DNA from: Echria macrotheca
Lineage: Eukaryota > Ascomycota > Sordariomycetes > Sordariales > Schizotheciaceae
Length of the DNA stretch: 64,000 nucleotides
Direction of reading: 5' to 3'
Assembly: GCA_030411725.1 (NCBI GenBank)
Contig: MU839839.1
Coordinates: forward strand, 868,001-932,000
Shown here: one piece after another, positions 45,853 through 56,226 of the stretch
How the letters are laid out: each line of letters starts with the position of its first letter
How positions within the stretch are numbered: position 1 is the stretch's first letter
Translations under genes and position numbers: made by a program
Notes under the pieces: generated by a model
What the model saw: the letters and a program-made list of their open reading frames with translations, nothing else
The model's database searches: none
Told to the model about the DNA's origin: nothing

Positions 45853-47068
45853 TCACGGCGTGTACTTCCAGGTGTACCATGTGATCCAGATTTGCACACA
45901 ACTTAGAACGATGCTGACGAGGCCGACCAGTATCGAGATGACTAGAGCGAGCAAGGCGACGAAGAGGGCGTTCCCCTCGGTGCTCTTCCTGCGAAACCAG
46001 CGCTCGAGTTTGTTCCGCGGGGGCGACCGAGACATGAGCTGGTGAAGGTGGGCGATGCGCTCGCCCCAGTAGACAAACCGAAAGTCGGACGGCAGATCTT
46101 GAAACAGCTCGTAGCCCTCGTACTCGGCGCACTCGGGGTCAAAGCCTCGCTTTTCGATGAGTTCATCCAGCGTCTGGGCCGAATCGGGGTCGATAGAAGG
46201 GAACAGCACTGCTTGGAGCGTATAAAGCGTCTCGACCAATAACTGTGGAGGGAGGGTGCCCCTGATGTATGTTCGAGTTAGCGGATGTCCTGCCGTTCAT
46301 GGGAATTTCGTTGTGAGCTTACACGGCGAGGCTCCCTTCCAAGCCGACGGCCAGGGGCTTCTCCTTGGCTCGATATCGGCTGAGATGCGCTTTCAGAAAC
46401 CCGACATGGTGGAAGAGATAGAGACAATTCCGTTTCTCGTCGAACAAAAGGTGTTGCGCCATATCGTTTGTTGGACGAAAACGCGCACCGAGTCGCTTTT
46501 GTAGTTTGCGCGCTCGCAGCGACCGATACTCAACAGCGTCCCGGGCGACTTCCTGCGAAGTTGTGAGACTTGGCGGGAAGACACGGTGGATAAAGGCCAC
46601 AAGAGTCTCATCCGAGCGCCAGGACAAGGGACGGTAAGCTCCTAGTGTAAAATCGGTGGCGTGACACTCCTCAGCATTCGGATCAACCATGAACATGGCT
46701 TGAGTCGCTATTCTGACGGCCTTCTCGTTGTAGCAGGCCTTCGGGTCCGAGGCGGCGAGCGTTCTGAATGACTCGTCCGTCTCCTTCTTGGATCTTGAGA
46801 CATTAGAGCGAATGGTATTCGCGGCGAGGAGGATGGTGTCGCCAGTTATGGGCAGAAGGGTTGGCGGCGCATCGATTGTAACATGGTAGTCGTTGTGCCG
46901 GTGGGTCAGGTCGTTGTAGAAGCTGAAATACGCTGGGAACTCGCCCTCTTGGCCGAGGATCTGGTGCAAGACCTTGCGCGTGTTTTGCAACATGGATGAT
47001 CGCATTTTCGCCGAATTATCCAAGTTATTCAATTCTGTCGTGAAGTGGTGCAGCCGACTCAGATTCAT
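45853..47068 (-). CDS. Unknown protein with one C-terminal membrane helix
   Basis: Exons are 46323-47068 and 45853-46261, giving 384 residues. The intron has donor GTAAGC, branch GCTAAC and acceptor ATCAG, with the split codon GT|G. The first ~340 residues look like one soluble helical unit (MNLSRLHHFTTELNNLDNS..., RRFRPTND-type basic stretches, LFHHVGFLKAHL). The end has one strong membrane helix (about 348-370: LFVALLALVISILVGLVSIVLS) and a short aromatic tail (WITWYTWKYTP). This tail-anchored plan and the position between a HET-like gene and a protease/membrane gene suggest membership of a membrane-associated defence-type module, but no family is recognised. CorA-type transporters also end in membrane helices, but the GMN motif is absent. 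Confidence 0.7.
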
Positions 47069-47567
47069 GCGATGGAACTCTTGAGCAGTGATGAGAAGAG
47101 AGACATGTCTGCCTAAGGTACAATACCTAGGTACCTATCTGTGGGGGCGTAATGTCGCGGCTTCCTCAGTTACAGCCTTCGGAGCTCGAAAATTCTGCCT
47201 TGGCGTCCAATGAATGGGCGTCGACTCCTCAGCTGCCGTGGCCTTGACTAATAAACTTCAAACACTGGGGTTCCTGCCTTCCTTGCGCCAAAGTCCGATG
47301 CTCAGCCACAACCCCAACCATTGGTTGCACAGTTCCCCTCCTGCATTCCCCATTTTGTCCAGTCACTCATCCCGTGTCGTCCTTCATCATCAATCACATC
47401 GACATCGTAACCTCTCTTTTCTGTATTCCGCCCCGTTTCATTACAGCCCATGTCTTAGACACTGTTGTCACTTCATGTTCCAATCCACAACAGTCACCGA
47501 CGCGTCTCGTCTATACAACTGCTGTGACGGACAGGCTTCGGGAGCCTTCCATAGTATCGACGTCTCC
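47069..47567. promoter_or_regulatory. Head-to-head promoter region
   Basis: About 500 bp between the tail-anchored unknown gene and the protease/membrane gene. It includes ATACCTAGGTACCTAT near 47123. The downstream frame is open from an ATG at 47214, but residues from there to 47567 are His/Ser-rich and look like translated leader. Confidence 0.45.
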
Positions 47568-50500
47568 ATGGCCTCAAGTATCATAGAAGCACTGTCAACT
47601 CGTTTGGGAAGCGCTTTTCGGCTCCAAGATCCGCTCAAATTCTTCAGCTGGCCAGAACGAGAAAACACTTTCTTTTCGCAAACGTCGGCGACAACAGATT
47701 CAGAGTTTCGGAAGCCATCTGCAACTCCAAGAGACGGGCCACTTGCCCGCGGAACATTCGCCAATGTTACTCGCGAGGAGACAGGCGAGTCCCTTTCCAC
47801 GCTCGTCGACCACCAGACGACCCTCAGCCAAGATAAGGTCGAAGAGACATACAGATCCCGTTCGCCAAGTTCGATCCCTGGGCCACCCCTCGCCCTCCGA
47901 AATGGCATTCCCCTTCCAGGGACCCAGGACATGATCTGGCTTTACCATCCAGTTCGTTCAGCCCGCTGGAGCGAGGATGTTCACCGAGCTCGCTTCCGGT
48001 ATGTGATAAACGAACTCAAGAAGGCCGTTGAAGGCGACGATACTCTTTGCAGCCGGCTGAACGGCTTCACATGGGATCTATATATGGTCGGGACGTCTCC
48101 AGAAACATCGACACCAGCGATTGTGGTCGGCTGTCACAAAAATGACGAGGATGATCTCCTCCACGTCTTTTACAGATGTGCTCAGCGCAGGCTGAATTGC
48201 AGGGTCAACCCCGAAAAACGGCTTCGACCACGGATGTCATTTTCGACAAGAACACCTGCCTTCAACATCTTCATACTGCCACGACCAACAGTGCCGGTTA
48301 CTTTCATGGCGGCAGATCAACTTGTTGTATCAAGTGGGGCCGACCAACGAATACTCTGTGGGAATCTGGTGCATTTCGAAGGCCGCACCGCAACACTCGG
48401 AATTTCGTTGAGGGTTGGAGATGTCGACCGGGTTCTCACAGTCCAACATTTGTTCGAGCCCCACCCACCGCCTACCTCGGCCGGCTGTCCAGAACGTGCC
48501 ATCGCAGCTGGGATACCGTCCACTTCCGCGGCAGACAGAGTGCAGCCGCCACATGGATTAAACGACTCTGCTGCATATCTTGACTGGAGCCTCATGGACA
48601 TTCCGGGGAGTACAGCGCAGCACAACACGTTGTTCGAGCCTCCAATGTCTGTCCCGGTTCAGCTGCAGGAGATCGGGCCAAATCCATCTCGTCACGAAAC
48701 CCCGGTGTACATGGTTTCAGGGTTGTATGGCATACGCAAGGGAACGCTCATCGGAGAAATGAGCTACATATCTACGACAAAAGGCCGGGAACTCTGCCCT
48801 GTGTGGAAACTGGTCATGGATTCCGGCGCCATTGAGAGAGGAGAATCTGGGTCAGTCATCTTCAACAGAGAGACTCATCAGGTTTATGGCCATGTTATCG
48901 GTGCCGATACTTACTTTGGGTTTGGTTACGTCGTCCCGTTGGCGAAAACGATCGAGCAGATCAAGACAGCCTTCAACACTAGCGATGTGTCAATCTCGGC
49001 GCTCCCGTCCGAAACGGCCACGGAACTGCTCGCGACACCGTCCTCTTGCAGGATCAGCCATCCAAACACCGAAGAGCAACCAGACGGAAAACTTACGAGT
49101 CAGCACTCCGCAATGGCTCATAGCGGTCTTGTGGCTCACTTCAAATCCGTCTCCATGAGCACACTGGGAGTTCTGGCTTTGCCTTCAATACATGTATCTG
49201 CCGCGATATCTACCTCTATCGGGGTTTTCAAACTTCTTCTCCTGGGGGCTGTTGTTCTCCTGGCCATTCTCAAGTCATTTCAAGCAGCCCATATGCGGTA
49301 CCAAATACAGGTACCAACGGACACCCCATCACAGCACCATTGGCGTAACGCTGAGATTGCTACACGACTGCAAGCTACGAAACTCGCTTCTTTCGACTAT
49401 GGAATCGACTTCAAGATCCTTGCCAAATCCATTCACGACAGTCCTTTCGTCTTCGCTAAAGACATTCAAAGCAATCTCTATTATACCTATCAGGGATATG
49501 AGAATTTGGACGGAAGTTCATGGTCAACATTCTACACCGATGCTGCACCAATGTTAATGACCTGGATCCTTCCCCTTATTCTCTTGCTGGCCAACATCGA
49601 GGTCTCCCCGCTCGATAATAGGCGATTTTATACATGGTTTCGGATCCTTGGAAATCCCATTGATGCAATATGGTCACTACTGCACAAGCTTCAAACGTGG
49701 TCACGCCTCTACGAACTGGCGCGATCAGAGTTGGCAAAGAGGACACGCGATATCGACGAAAACCGGGCCACCAGCAATATCAAAGTCATTGCAACCGTTC
49801 TATTTGGCTTCGAAGAGGCGCTCGGTCCGGATATCAGTGCACTCGACCTTCCCCAAGAGCTGATTCAGCAATTTGACCCAGGAGTGGAGGACATGTTCAA
49901 CATATGGCAAGCAACAGCGTTTGAGCTCGCCGACGGCGGGACAGACGGGCTGCTTCGCACTTGCGTTGCCATAATGCTCTACATTTTCCAAATCCTTGCG
50001 GCTCTTATTTTTGCAGATAACATCGGTCAATCTGCATCGAGCGTTGTCGCTACTGCCCTTTGCTTCAGCCTCCTATTACCCGCCGTCTTCCTGAGCAATG
50101 TCCTTGGAACGCCGCTGTCGCCGCAGGCGGTGAGACGTACACTCAGGCGCTTCTTGAGTCGTGCGAGAGTCGCAGCGGCAACGGACGCAGGCAGCCACAG
50201 CTCCCATCTGGACTGGGAAGACTTGGAGAGTATTTTGATGGCTGATTACCCTGAGGAGCATCGCAACCTGTGGTCCAAGTACTTTCACCCTTTGTCTTTC
50301 AAGGGCGGAAAGGGCCCTTACCGCCAATGGAAAGCAGCACCCAGCAGGACCCAGCTTCATCCGGAACGAAACAGCACCAAATTCGGAGCCCTGGGCATGT
50401 TTCTAATGGCCATGTTTCCTGTGCTTGTCGGCGGTCTTGGGGCTCAGCTTCTCACCAGAGGCCCCTTTCCCATTCAGAACCGGCCTCTTTTGGGGTTTAC

Positions 50501-50969
50501 CATCCATCTTTGGCTTCTGAGCGCAACTATTTCGTTTGGTTTACGGGCGATTGGCAGGTTTGATGCGTTCAGATGGCTACACCGCTATGGCCAGCGCCTC
50601 TCTTTCGCCTTCAACCTCTTCTCCTCGGCACTGAATATCGTCACGGCGTTGATTGCATCCACCGGGGCACTAGACCAGCTACTTTGGAGAGTTCATAACC
50701 CCTCTACCTCGTGGGCCTGTGTTCCGCTGTCTACGGATGGGGGTTTCTATCGCGAACGCTATGAGTTGCACATGAGTGTTGCCATTTTCTTGGGCGTCCT
50801 GTGGTGTCAATTGGGTTACACATTGGTTGTAGGTGCGGTGTACTGGAAGGGTATATTGGCGGCGAGATGGTCGAACTCGAAACGGAAACAGCTTTTGGGG
50901 GACTCTCAACCAAGGGGGCGGGGTCAGGAGCGTGATGAGACGAGTGATTTGAAACAGGTGAAGATTTGA
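47568..50969 (+). CDS. PA-clan (trypsin-fold) protease domain fused to multi-pass membrane region
   Basis: A single long exon of 1,133 residues from the chosen Met (CCATGGCC context). The frame is also open to an ATG at 47214, which would add 118 residues. After a disordered start, residues about 240-480 resemble the fungal trypsin-like family. A catalytic triad fits: His294 in LTVQHLF, Asp339 in AYLDWSLMDI, and Ser427 in ERGESGSVIFN, followed by YGHVIGAD and FGYVVPL. Downstream are about seven hydrophobic segments (about 551-570, 662-678, 795-845 as a likely pair, 942-962, 975-996, 1013-1032 and 1072-1093), separated by soluble stretches. A membrane-tethered serine protease or protease-like switch in a HET-rich neighbourhood is proposed. 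The function is inferred and activity is untested. Confidence 0.75.
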   Translation: MASSIIEALSTRLGSAFRLQDPLKFFSWPERENTFFSQTSATTDSEFRKPSATPRDGPLARGTFANVTREETGESLSTLVDHQTTLSQDKVEETYRSRSPSSIPGPPLALRNGIPLPGTQDMIWLYHPVRSARWSEDVHRARFRYVINELKKAVEGDDTLCSRLNGFTWDLYMVGTSPETSTPAIVVGCHKNDEDDLLHVFYRCAQRRLNCRVNPEKRLRPRMSFSTRTPAFNIFILPRPTVPVTFMAADQLVVSSGADQRILCGNLVHFEGRTATLGISLRVGDVDRVLTVQHLFEPHPPPTSAGCPERAIAAGIPSTSAADRVQPPHGLNDSAAYLDWSLMDIPGSTAQHNTLFEPPMSVPVQLQEIGPNPSRHETPVYMVSGLYGIRKGTLIGEMSYISTTKGRELCPVWKLVMDSGAIERGESGSVIFNRETHQVYGHVIGADTYFGFGYVVPLAKTIEQIKTAFNTSDVSISALPSETATELLATPSSCRISHPNTEEQPDGKLTSQHSAMAHSGLVAHFKSVSMSTLGVLALPSIHVSAAISTSIGVFKLLLLGAVVLLAILKSFQAAHMRYQIQVPTDTPSQHHWRNAEIATRLQATKLASFDYGIDFKILAKSIHDSPFVFAKDIQSNLYYTYQGYENLDGSSWSTFYTDAAPMLMTWILPLILLLANIEVSPLDNRRFYTWFRILGNPIDAIWSLLHKLQTWSRLYELARSELAKRTRDIDENRATSNIKVIATVLFGFEEALGPDISALDLPQELIQQFDPGVEDMFNIWQATAFELADGGTDGLLRTCVAIMLYIFQILAALIFADNIGQSASSVVATALCFSLLLPAVFLSNVLGTPLSPQAVRRTLRRFLSRARVAAATDAGSHSSHLDWEDLESILMADYPEEHRNLWSKYFHPLSFKGGKGPYRQWKAAPSRTQLHPERNSTKFGALGMFLMAMFPVLVGGLGAQLLTRGPFPIQNRPLLGFTIHLWLLSATISFGLRAIGRFDAFRWLHRYGQRLSFAFNLFSSALNIVTALIASTGALDQLLWRVHNPSTSWACVPLSTDGGFYRERYELHMSVAIFLGVLWCQLGYTLVVGAVYWKGILAARWSNSKRKQLLGDSQPRGRGQERDETSDLKQVKI

Positions 50970-51626
50970 GGTTGTCATTTACCTAAATGATAGCGTTGTC
51001 GTATCGTTACACATTTCTCACGTATGAACATGGTTGGAGTTTGGAGACGCTACAAGTCGAAATAAGCAGAGATCATTCCATCATTTATCATAACAGTAAT
51101 CGTTACTAGAGAACCTACCCATGTGCCTGGGTTTCCTGAGCTTCTGTTTAGGGGTGCATGTAAACCATCTCACCCTGGGAAGTTATCTAACGATCGATAA
51201 AGCCTCCTGGGAGGGTCCATGGGGTCCGTATGGACAGTATCTCAGTATCTCTGAACAAATACGCGTTGGGTTCCGGTCCCCAAGAACAGAACGGAGCCAC
51301 TGTTTCACTTGCCCGTGTGTCCAGAAGTTGCTGCATCTCATTTTTGGTTTGGACAGACAACTACCCTGGCTTATCCAGTCATACCAGGTTTCATGGATTT
51401 CTTCACCACGACTCCCATTGTTACCCCCGGTAATCCAAGGAGGTTATTACCCCTTTAGGACATAGGCGCGACACCATTGGCGACGAGGCCCACAGCGAGC
51501 GCATTATAGCGTCACGTAACTATTAATAATATACGCGGGTCTCGGGGAAACTACTTTCATAAAACCCCAGCCTACCCGATACTGTGTCTAGGTTGCTTTG
51601 TTGGCACGGACGACAGTCGATACACC
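50970..51626. other. Intergenic, promoter of GST gene
   Basis: 657 bp with no supported gene. It holds the 3' UTR of the protease gene and the promoter of the transferase gene. Confidence 0.4.
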
Positions 51627-52471
51627 ATGGCTTCATCCGGACAGATCGTGTTGTTTGACCTCGCCTCCAAGCCGCCAGGGGGAACGTGGTCGCTCAACCC
51701 ATGGAAGAGTAAGCCGACCTTCTCACTCCCACAAAAATAAACAAACTGACATCACCCGGGGACGCAGCACGTCTGCTGCTCAACTACAAGGGCCTCGATT
51801 ACCGCACCGAATGGCTCGAGTACCCAGAGATCAAGCCGCGGCTCGAGGGCCAGTACGTTTTTTCTCTCTCCCTCAGGCAGAAAAATACGCTAACACACAA
51901 AAAAAGCCTCGAGCCCAACACCGACGGCTTCCCCTACACCATCCCGACCGTCATCCTCCCCGACGGCAGCTACGTAATGGACTCGCGCGCCATCCTCGAC
52001 CGCATCACAGCGCTGAAGCCCACACCAACCCTCCCGGTCGAGAGCCCCGCGCACGCCTGGCTGGAGCGCAACTACGGGCCCATCATGACGCGCCTGCGCG
52101 GCGTGTACATGCCCCTCGTCCCGCGGCTGCTGCTCAACGAGGCCAGCGTGGGATACTGGGCCGCCACGCGGCCGCAGGCGGCGGGGATGCCGCTGGACGA
52201 GCTGGAGCGGCGCGAGGGCGGGGACGTCGCGTGGAATGGGGTGGCGCCGTATCTGAAGGAAGTGGTAACGATGCTGGGGGAGAACCCTGACGGCCCGTTT
52301 TTCGCGGGGCGCGAGGTGGGCTATGCGGATTTCTGGTGGGGCGGGCTGCTGCTTTTCATGGACAGGCTGGGCGTGCTGGATGAGTTGGTCGCCGCGAGCG
52401 GGGAGCATGGGTCGAGGCATAGGGACTTGTTGGAGGGGCTTCGGCCGTGGAGTGAGCGTTGTACTTACTGA
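51627..52471 (+). CDS. Glutathione S-transferase-like protein
   Basis: Exons are 51627-51708, 51768-51852 and 51907-52471, giving 243 residues with matching phases. The N-terminal thioredoxin-like domain reads IVLFDLASKPPGGTWSLNPWKTRLLLNYKGLDY, with Ser in the usual catalytic region. It is followed by the cis-Pro site IPTVILPDGSYVMDSRAI (the VMDSRAI block binds glutathione). The C-terminal helical domain contains GREVGYADFWWGGLLLFMDRLG. This pattern is seen in fungal etherase-like/GSTFuA-type transferases, which conjugate or remove glutathione from aromatic compounds. It is cytosolic, and the substrate is unknown. Confidence 0.9.
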
Positions 52472-52668
52472 GTGTGTTCTTCGCGGGAAGTGAATGTTGA
52501 ATGCCAAATGATGAGGTTTGTGTGGAAGAAAAAACTGTGATGGAAGGTGGGGGTGGGTGAGTGGATCGGGATCCGCAGAGACTGCGAGTCGTCACCGGCC
52601 AGCCGAACCATACCCACAAGCGCAATATAAAAATGAAAATTCTTACTTGTACAAATATACAACGAAAA

Positions 52669-52797
52669 GGCAGTGTGGCCGAGCGGTCTAAGGCGCCACG
52701 TTAAGGTGATAACCTTGATTTCTCTTGCGATCTTCCCAATGACGATCCAAAAGTTCCGTGGTCCGAAAGGGCGTGAGTTCGAATCTCACCGCTGTCA
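52669..52797 (+). tRNA. tRNA-Leu (anticodon AAG) with 49-nt intron
   Basis: The acceptor stem GGCAGTG pairs with CGCTGTC (two G-U pairs), with discriminator A at 52797. The D arm is AGCGGTCTAAGGCGC. The anticodon stem CCACG/CGTGG encloses TTAAGG, giving anticodon AAG at 52703-52705. An intron at 52707-52755 sits one base after the anticodon, the normal eukaryotic position. There is a leucine-type long variable arm and a T arm GTGAG-TTCGAAT-CTCAC. A T-run follows at about 52802-52810 and fits Pol III termination. CCA is not encoded. Confidence 0.93.
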
Positions 52798-53436
52798 AGC
52801 ATTTCTTTTTGATGTTCTGATAATCCATCAGGATTACAATTTTGGCGCCATGATCCGACGGAATGGAATGGGATCACATGGTACCCACCCCTTTTTTGGA
52901 ATGTTGTTGACCTTGACTGAGGATTGCGGAATCACGAGATGGATGCGGCGGGAATAATCCTGGGCGCGCGGCGCGGAGGTGGAAAGTGCCGTGACTATTT
53001 TTAGCCCGGGCTGTGCGGCAACCCTGGTTCTTGGGTCTACAGTAGCTCGGGTCGATCTGGGTTGGGGTTGGATGTGTCATTCTGTCCGAGTGGCCATGGC
53101 ATGGTATTGCTCAACTCACACTTCCAAAATCGTGACAATCCAGATCTCATGATGGTTCAGATCTCATATGGTAGTGTTTTACAATTTACACTTTTGACAT
53201 AGAAATCCATCGTCTGGGTATCAATCTCATCCCATCCCTCCATCGCTGGTCTCCAGCCAGACGCATCCATGCAAAACCCCTCCCTCCAAACGCTGTGATG
53301 TCATCGCGATTGTGACGATGCAAACCTCCAAAACAAACCCCCGCTCGCTCCCAAATGCCCTGATGCCATGTCCCCAATGCAATGGATATAAACAAGAAAC
53401 GAAAGAAATAAAAAACGCCGCCAATGCTTACCGGTA
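52798..53436. other. Intergenic, no gene seen
   Basis: 640 bp between the tRNA gene and the 3' end of the minus-strand Pro/Gln-rich gene. It starts with the tRNA terminator T-run. No gene is supported. Confidence 0.4.
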
Positions 53437-54648
53437 TTACAAAGGAGACTCAAAACCCCCCAAAACTTCCCTTATCTCCCGCAAATACTCATCGGCCGAG
53501 AACTTGCGGTACCCCCTCGCCGCGAGCTCCACTTCCTCCTCCAGAATGCCGACGGCATCATCCCCTCCCAGCAATTGACTCTTGTCTTCTTTCTTCTCTT
53601 CCCCGAGAACCATACCGAGCAGGTCATGCAGCGCAGCAGCCTGCTGCGCGCGATACTCAAGCGGCGTCTCGGGCCTTTTTGCTGCGATAGGCGTGGGTGA
53701 CGACTCCTCAGTCCCCGCCCCGGTCTCCTCGACAAAGTCGTACCACAACTCGGCTTCGTCGGGGTGTTTTGTCTTCTGCTGCTGCCAGTGGGGGAGGAAC
53801 ATGGCGGTTTGTTGGATGGGTGCGACGACGATGCCGTGCAGCTCGTCGCGGGTAGCAGTCTGGCCTCTCTGGCTGCGGGGCGGGATGGTGGTGATGGAGT
53901 CGCGCGAGGACAGGCGGCGCTTCTGACGGCGGCTTTGGAGGTAGGGCTTGGACCGCTGGAGGGTTGGTAGTGTCGCGCCGGATTCGGACGGGAGGATCGG
54001 GAGGGAGTAGCGGGGGGATTGTGTCTCGGCCGGGCTCCTGGTGAGCAGCTGGGAAGGTGGTGGTTGGGGGCGCGGGCCGAGGGAGATGGTCTCGGGCGGG
54101 AGCATGCATGGGTTTTGGAACTCGAAGTAGTCCATCTCGTCCATGTCTTCTACTTTGGGGATCTTGGGTGGCCTTGGCGGCGGGTTTTGTGGTGGTTGTG
54201 GTGCATTGTGTGAGGCTTGTTCGCGTGGTTGCGATTGTGTCCTTGGTTGTGGTTCGAATCCCTGCGCTTGCTTCGGCGGTGGTTGTTGAGACTGCGGTCG
54301 CTGGGATGGTGGTTGTGGTTGTCGCTGGTATTGGTATGCCTGTGTTACCGGCCGCGACGGCTTCTGTGCCGGCTGGTCGATGCAGACCGGGCGTGGACCG
54401 GGGCGGTAGGGGATGACCAGCGGAGACAACCGCGGCGGCGTCGGCTTCTTGACGACGGCGGTCTGGGATGCGCCGTTGTACTGCTGCACGTACTGGTACT
54501 GGTAGCTCGGGTGCTGGTAGGCCTGGTAGTACGACACGGGCACGGCCTGGTAGTAGGGCACGCCCTGCTGCACCAGCCGGATGGTGGTGTCGGCCATCGG
54601 AGACTGTTTCGGCTTGGTGGTGAAGATGGTGTGTCTGTATGCGCCCAT
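53437..54648 (-). CDS. Pro/Gln/Tyr-rich disordered protein
   Basis: A single exon of 403 residues starting MGAYRHTIF. Residues about 26-62 are rich in Tyr, Gln and Pro with repeated YQ steps (SYYQAYQHPSYQYQYVQQY), a prion-like composition. Residues 90-165 are Pro/Gln-rich. Blocks that look more constrained are KVEDMDEMDYFEFQNPCMLPPETISLGP (about 167-194), RDELHGIVVAPIQQTAMFLPHWQQQKTKHPDEAELWYDFVEE (about 270-312) and a charged helical C-terminus (LHDLLGMVLGEEKKED...EYLREIREVLGGF). I do not recognise a family. The ordered C-terminus and the conserved-looking blocks support a real gene. Confidence 0.7.
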   Translation of the reverse strand: MGAYRHTIFTTKPKQSPMADTTIRLVQQGVPYYQAVPVSYYQAYQHPSYQYQYVQQYNGASQTAVVKKPTPPRLSPLVIPYRPGPRPVCIDQPAQKPSRPVTQAYQYQRQPQPPSQRPQSQQPPPKQAQGFEPQPRTQSQPREQASHNAPQPPQNPPPRPPKIPKVEDMDEMDYFEFQNPCMLPPETISLGPRPQPPPSQLLTRSPAETQSPRYSLPILPSESGATLPTLQRSKPYLQSRRQKRRLSSRDSITTIPPRSQRGQTATRDELHGIVVAPIQQTAMFLPHWQQQKTKHPDEAELWYDFVEETGAGTEESSPTPIAAKRPETPLEYRAQQAAALHDLLGMVLGEEKKEDKSQLLGGDDAVGILEEEVELAARGYRKFSADEYLREIREVLGGFESPL

Positions 54649-55641
54649 TGCGGGTAGCGACGTGTGATATCGAGGATATGCCCCGAAACCTGGTTACACT
54701 TGACAGGAGGTCAAAAATGTGTTTCCGCCTGCGAGGGGACGCTGAGCTTCATATTTTGTCCCGAGCGGCGCATTCTGTCCCTGTTGGGGCGCCGCCGAGC
54801 ATGTGCGGCGTTGCCGGGGCTCAAAGCCTTCAGAGCCCGGCGCTGCGTCGCTGCTGTGCCCGCGTGGTGAGCTGCCCACTTCTGACAGCGGTCGTCCTGC
54901 TGGCCAAAAACGGCACCACCCCGCCGCCGGGCGGGCCAATGGGCGGCCATCTCCCCATCCTCCCCTGTGGCTGCGGTCGGCCAGCGGCCAACCAGACAAC
55001 GGCTCCGGGGGTTATTCTTGGTGGTGGGGCGGCGCAGCCCAAGCTGACAGGGAGAGGGGCTCGGCTCTTTCTCCTTACCAACATGAAAGAGTCAGCCCAT
55101 TCCAACGGTCGTGAATAGCATTCTTGTTTGCTTTTTGGTGCTTTGTTGACCCCACGCCGACGAGTTAACATTTTTGTTTGCTTTTTGGACCCTACCTGCG
55201 GAATATCCTCATGGGATTCCTGTGAACCCCAACCCCGGATTCGGAACAGGTTGCAATGAGCTCGAACTAAGTTGGTAAGGTAGCTACCGCCTTCACATCA
55301 CCACATGTTGGTGCCAACGTCCAGAGTTGTCATGGATGCCATGTGTTACAAGATTGATCACATCATCAATTGTCAGGATAACCCGTACCAAAAGTTCCCT
55401 TGATTTGTCCTCCAGCACGTAAAACCCCATCCGAGTCCCCAACGCCAGGGATGTCCAGAGAGACCATGCTCGAGAAACACGCGTCCGCATGGGAAGACCA
55501 TGCTTGTTTGCTTTCCAAGATTGCCAACCAACAGGTAAATAAAGAAAAAAAAAAGAATCTGACATGCATTCCACCCAGCTAGGTACAATACAGAACCCCC
55601 ACTCTTTTCCTGTTTGCATCGGACCCGCCCGCCCCCGCCCG
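54649..55641. other. Intergenic, GC-rich, no gene supported
   Basis: 1 kb between the start of one minus-strand gene and the end of the next. Several short overlapping frames exist in the GC-rich part (54.7-55.1 kb) but none has support. A directly repeated TTTTTGGTGC/TTTTTGGACC-like stretch with TTGTTTGC lies near 55123-55185. Confidence 0.4.
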
Positions 55642-56226
55642 TCATGACCACCACATGTGCTGCGCCTGTCTGGCCGCGGCCGTCCTGGGGACCGACGTGT
55701 GCGGGACCGACCCGTTGGGCAGCGGCGCCGGTGCCGCTCCGGTTGGTGGGCCCTGCAGGGCCGGGGCCGGGGTGGGGCCGCGCCTGGGGGTGGCGCGGCG
55801 GACGTCCTCGAGACGCTTGAGCAGGGCCGACTTGTTCCACAGCCGGCGGACGTGCAGCTGCTTGGGCGCGTCGTTGTCGTCGCCGACGGCCGGCACGACG
55901 CTCTCGAAGAGGACCATGGAGTCGGCCCAGCGGCGGGCCGCGGCGTCGTCGGCGTCGGCAAAGGTGAAGGTGATACTGTCCTCGTCGTCGGGCAGCCGGC
56001 AGGTGATGAACCAGTTGACGAAGCTCGGGAGCGAGAGCGTCACCTCCTTGGCGGCCGCGTTGAGGCGTGCGTTGCGCTGGTAGCTGGGCGCCGGCTGGAG
56101 GGATGGCGGTCGCCGGTCCTCGAGCGCGAGGTGTTTGGCGTAGGCTTGGGCCACGGCCCGGTGCGAGAAGACCAGGCTGATGCGGTCGTCGGTTACCGAC
56201 ACGTCGACGGCGACGAGGGTCGGCAT
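55642..56226 (-). CDS. Small unknown protein, ordered N-terminus, Pro-rich tail
   Basis: A single exon of 194 residues starting MPTLVAVDVSVTDDRISLVFSHR. Residues 1 to about 125 look like a compact alpha/beta unit with alternating beta strands (LVAVDVSV, ISLVFS, EVTLSLPSFVNWFITCRLP, DSITFTFAD) and helices. The remaining ~65 residues are Pro/Ala-rich and basic. Codon use is strongly GC-ending, as in the other genes here. I do not recognise a named domain. No intron is needed. Confidence 0.65.
   Translation of the reverse strand: MPTLVAVDVSVTDDRISLVFSHRAVAQAYAKHLALEDRRPPSLQPAPSYQRNARLNAAAKEVTLSLPSFVNWFITCRLPDDEDSITFTFADADDAAARRWADSMVLFESVVPAVGDDNDAPKQLHVRRLWNKSALLKRLEDVRRATPRRGPTPAPALQGPPTGAAPAPLPNGSVPHTSVPRTAAARQAQHMWWS

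Noticed and set aside
47214..47567. N-terminal 118-residue extension of the protease/membrane gene
   Set aside because: In frame, but His/Ser-rich and unlike folded protein. The Met at 47568 has a better start context. The extension remains possible.
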